Shown piece by piece: positions 4,950 through 5,729 of a DNA stretch of 5,729 nt. A program made the translations under genes and the position numbers. The DNA is from Chitinophagaceae bacterium (GTDB taxonomy: Bacteria; Bacteroidota; Bacteroidia; Chitinophagales; Chitinophagaceae), in the NCBI GenBank assembly GCA_021738605.1, contig JAIPBY010000155.1, forward strand, positions 1 to 5,729. Reading direction: 5' to 3'. The notes under the pieces were generated by a model that was given only the letters and a program-made list of their open reading frames with translations, searched no databases and was not told where the DNA came from. Each line of letters opens with the position of its first letter. The first letter of the stretch is position 1.

Positions 4950-5729
4950 ATGCAACGCCGAAACTTTTTGCGCTCATCTGGTATTTTTGCTGCAGGCATT
5001 TATGCAGGCAATGCCAAAGCCATTGCTGGCCCTTTTCAGCCAGGAGAGCTGTTACACAATATTCCAACGGATAAAAGACTTGACCCCAATTGGGTCAGGT
5101 CTTTATCAAAAAGGGGATATGTTACCAAGTACATCAAAACAAGAAACGAGCTCAAGTACATTGGCATGCCGGTTGGCGGCATCAATGCGGGTACGGTCTA
5201 TCTCGGTGGAGATGGAAGACTATGGTTATGGGATATTTTCAATGCCAATCAAAATGGCGTTGATCCCAAAACCATTGAATGGCATTCCAGTGTGCATGTA
5301 GGAAAAAAAATACGTTCACAGGATGGCTCTGCCTATGTTCAACCCGCAAAAGACATCAGACCACTTGAACAGGGGTTTGCTTTTAAAATTCTGATTGATG
5401 GCAAAACCATCATCAAGAAAATGGAAGCCTCAGATTGGGATGACATCATTTTTGAAGCCACTTATCCGATGGCTAAGGTCAGGTATATCGACAAAAATTT
5501 GCCCATTGATATCACGGCTGAAATATTCTCTCCATTCATTCCGCTGGATGAAAAAAATTCCTCATTGCCCTGTACTGTTTATTCCTTCAACATAAAAAAT
5601 CGGTCTGCTTCAACCATCACGGTTGATGTGCTTGGATGGCTGGAAAACAAGGTTGCGCCCAGGTCTGCGAAGGAATCAGATAAGCGCATCAACACGGTTT
5701 TCTCAGACAAAAACGCGCAGGGTGTTTTT
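4950..5729 (+). CDS. Tat-exported glycoside hydrolase family 116 protein, N-terminal part (3' end missing)
   Basis: The ATG at 4950 opens a frame of 260 codons with no stop to the window end. The N-terminus MQRRNFLRSSGIFAAGIYAG is a twin-arginine signal (RRNFLRS followed by a weakly hydrophobic Ala/Gly segment), with a likely cleavage after Ala-Lys-Ala at residue 24. The mature part carries hallmarks of the GH116 N-terminal beta-sandwich domain (Pfam Glyco_hydr_116N): YIGMPVGGINAGTVYLGGDG (residues 70-89), then RLWLWDIFN, and later YPMAKVRYIDKNLPIDITAE and FSPFIPLDEKNSSLPCTVYS around residues 172-212. GH116 includes human GBA2 and bacterial and archaeal beta-glucosidases, beta-xylosidases and N-acetylglucosaminidases. 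The catalytic domain with its nucleophile Glu and acid/base Asp lies beyond the window, so the sugar specificity is open. The visible piece is roughly the first third of a usual bacterial member. A 6-bp inverted repeat sits directly before the start, and a long hairpin lies in codons 42-52. Confidence 0.93.
   Translation, partial: MQRRNFLRSSGIFAAGIYAGNAKAIAGPFQPGELLHNIPTDKRLDPNWVRSLSKRGYVTKYIKTRNELKYIGMPVGGINAGTVYLGGDGRLWLWDIFNANQNGVDPKTIEWHSSVHVGKKIRSQDGSAYVQPAKDIRPLEQGFAFKILIDGKTIIKKMEASDWDDIIFEATYPMAKVRYIDKNLPIDITAEIFSPFIPLDEKNSSLPCTVYSFNIKNRSASTITVDVLGWLENKVAPRSAKESDKRINTVFSDKNAQGVF
5074..5104 (+). repeat. Long hairpin inside the GH116 coding region
   Basis: AAAGACTTGACCC (5074-5086) pairs with GGGTCAGGTCTTT (5092-5104) across a 5-base loop CAATT. 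Twelve pairs are Watson-Crick and one (5080 with 5098) is a G-U wobble in RNA. It encodes Lys42 to Leu52 of the GH116 protein, soon after the signal peptide. The right arm ends in TCTTT, giving it the look of an intrinsic terminator with a poor U tract. The encoded segment DKRLDPNWVRSLSKRG resembles what I recall of other bacterial GH116 proteins, so it does not look like inserted DNA. Confidence 0.7.

Noticed and set aside
4987..5595. Plus-strand open frames of 104 and 66 codons within the GH116 region
   Set aside because: They are in other frames than the continuous 260-codon GH116 frame starting at 4950, which carries the family signatures and simply has no stop before the window end.

Overview
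The window looks like chromosomal DNA from a member of the Bacteroidota, perhaps the Chitinophagaceae; this placement is inferred from style, not from a marker gene. Three things point that way. No start codon has a clear Shine-Dalgarno sequence. Matches to the Bacteroidota -7 promoter element TAnnTTTG lie just upstream of two starts (585-592 on +, 4387-4394 on -). The gene content (a retropepsin-like protease with a PDZ domain, paired M16 peptidases, a family VIII-type serine hydrolase, a Tat-exported GH116 enzyme) is also typical of that phylum.

Left block (1-3140, + strand): the 3' part of an aspartyl protease/PDZ gene runs in from the left edge. After 21 bp comes an M16 zinc peptidase with an intact HxxEH site. 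After a further 24 bp comes a second M16-fold protein whose HxxEH site has decayed to SxxNF. The two M16 genes are best read as the active and inactive halves of a heteromeric M16B protease, like the alpha/beta subunits of mitochondrial processing peptidase. A -7-like element in the gap before the first M16 gene suggests the pair can be transcribed on its own.

Middle (3137-4366, - strand): a secreted beta-lactamase-fold serine hydrolase converges on the M16 pair. The stop codons overlap by 4 bp, so no terminator fits between them. Its promoter can be read in a 238-bp AT-rich divergent intergenic region (4367-4604) that also holds repeated ATTGAAATTT / TAAATTGA words arranged around that promoter.

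Right block (4605-5729, + strand): a 92-codon helical protein of unknown function contains a repeated QLLxxTxxLLQ motif. After 66 bp comes the 5' third of a glycoside hydrolase family 116 gene (relatives of GBA2 beta-glucosidase/glucosylceramidase) with a twin-arginine signal. This reading frame has no stop before the window ends.

I see no RNA gene, transposon, CRISPR array or clear novel multi-gene system. The most unusual structures are long, near-perfect hairpins inside the 5' coding parts of both exported enzymes (4292-4314 and 5074-5104), the operator-like repeats in the divergent region, and a 6-bp inverted repeat directly before the GH116 start.
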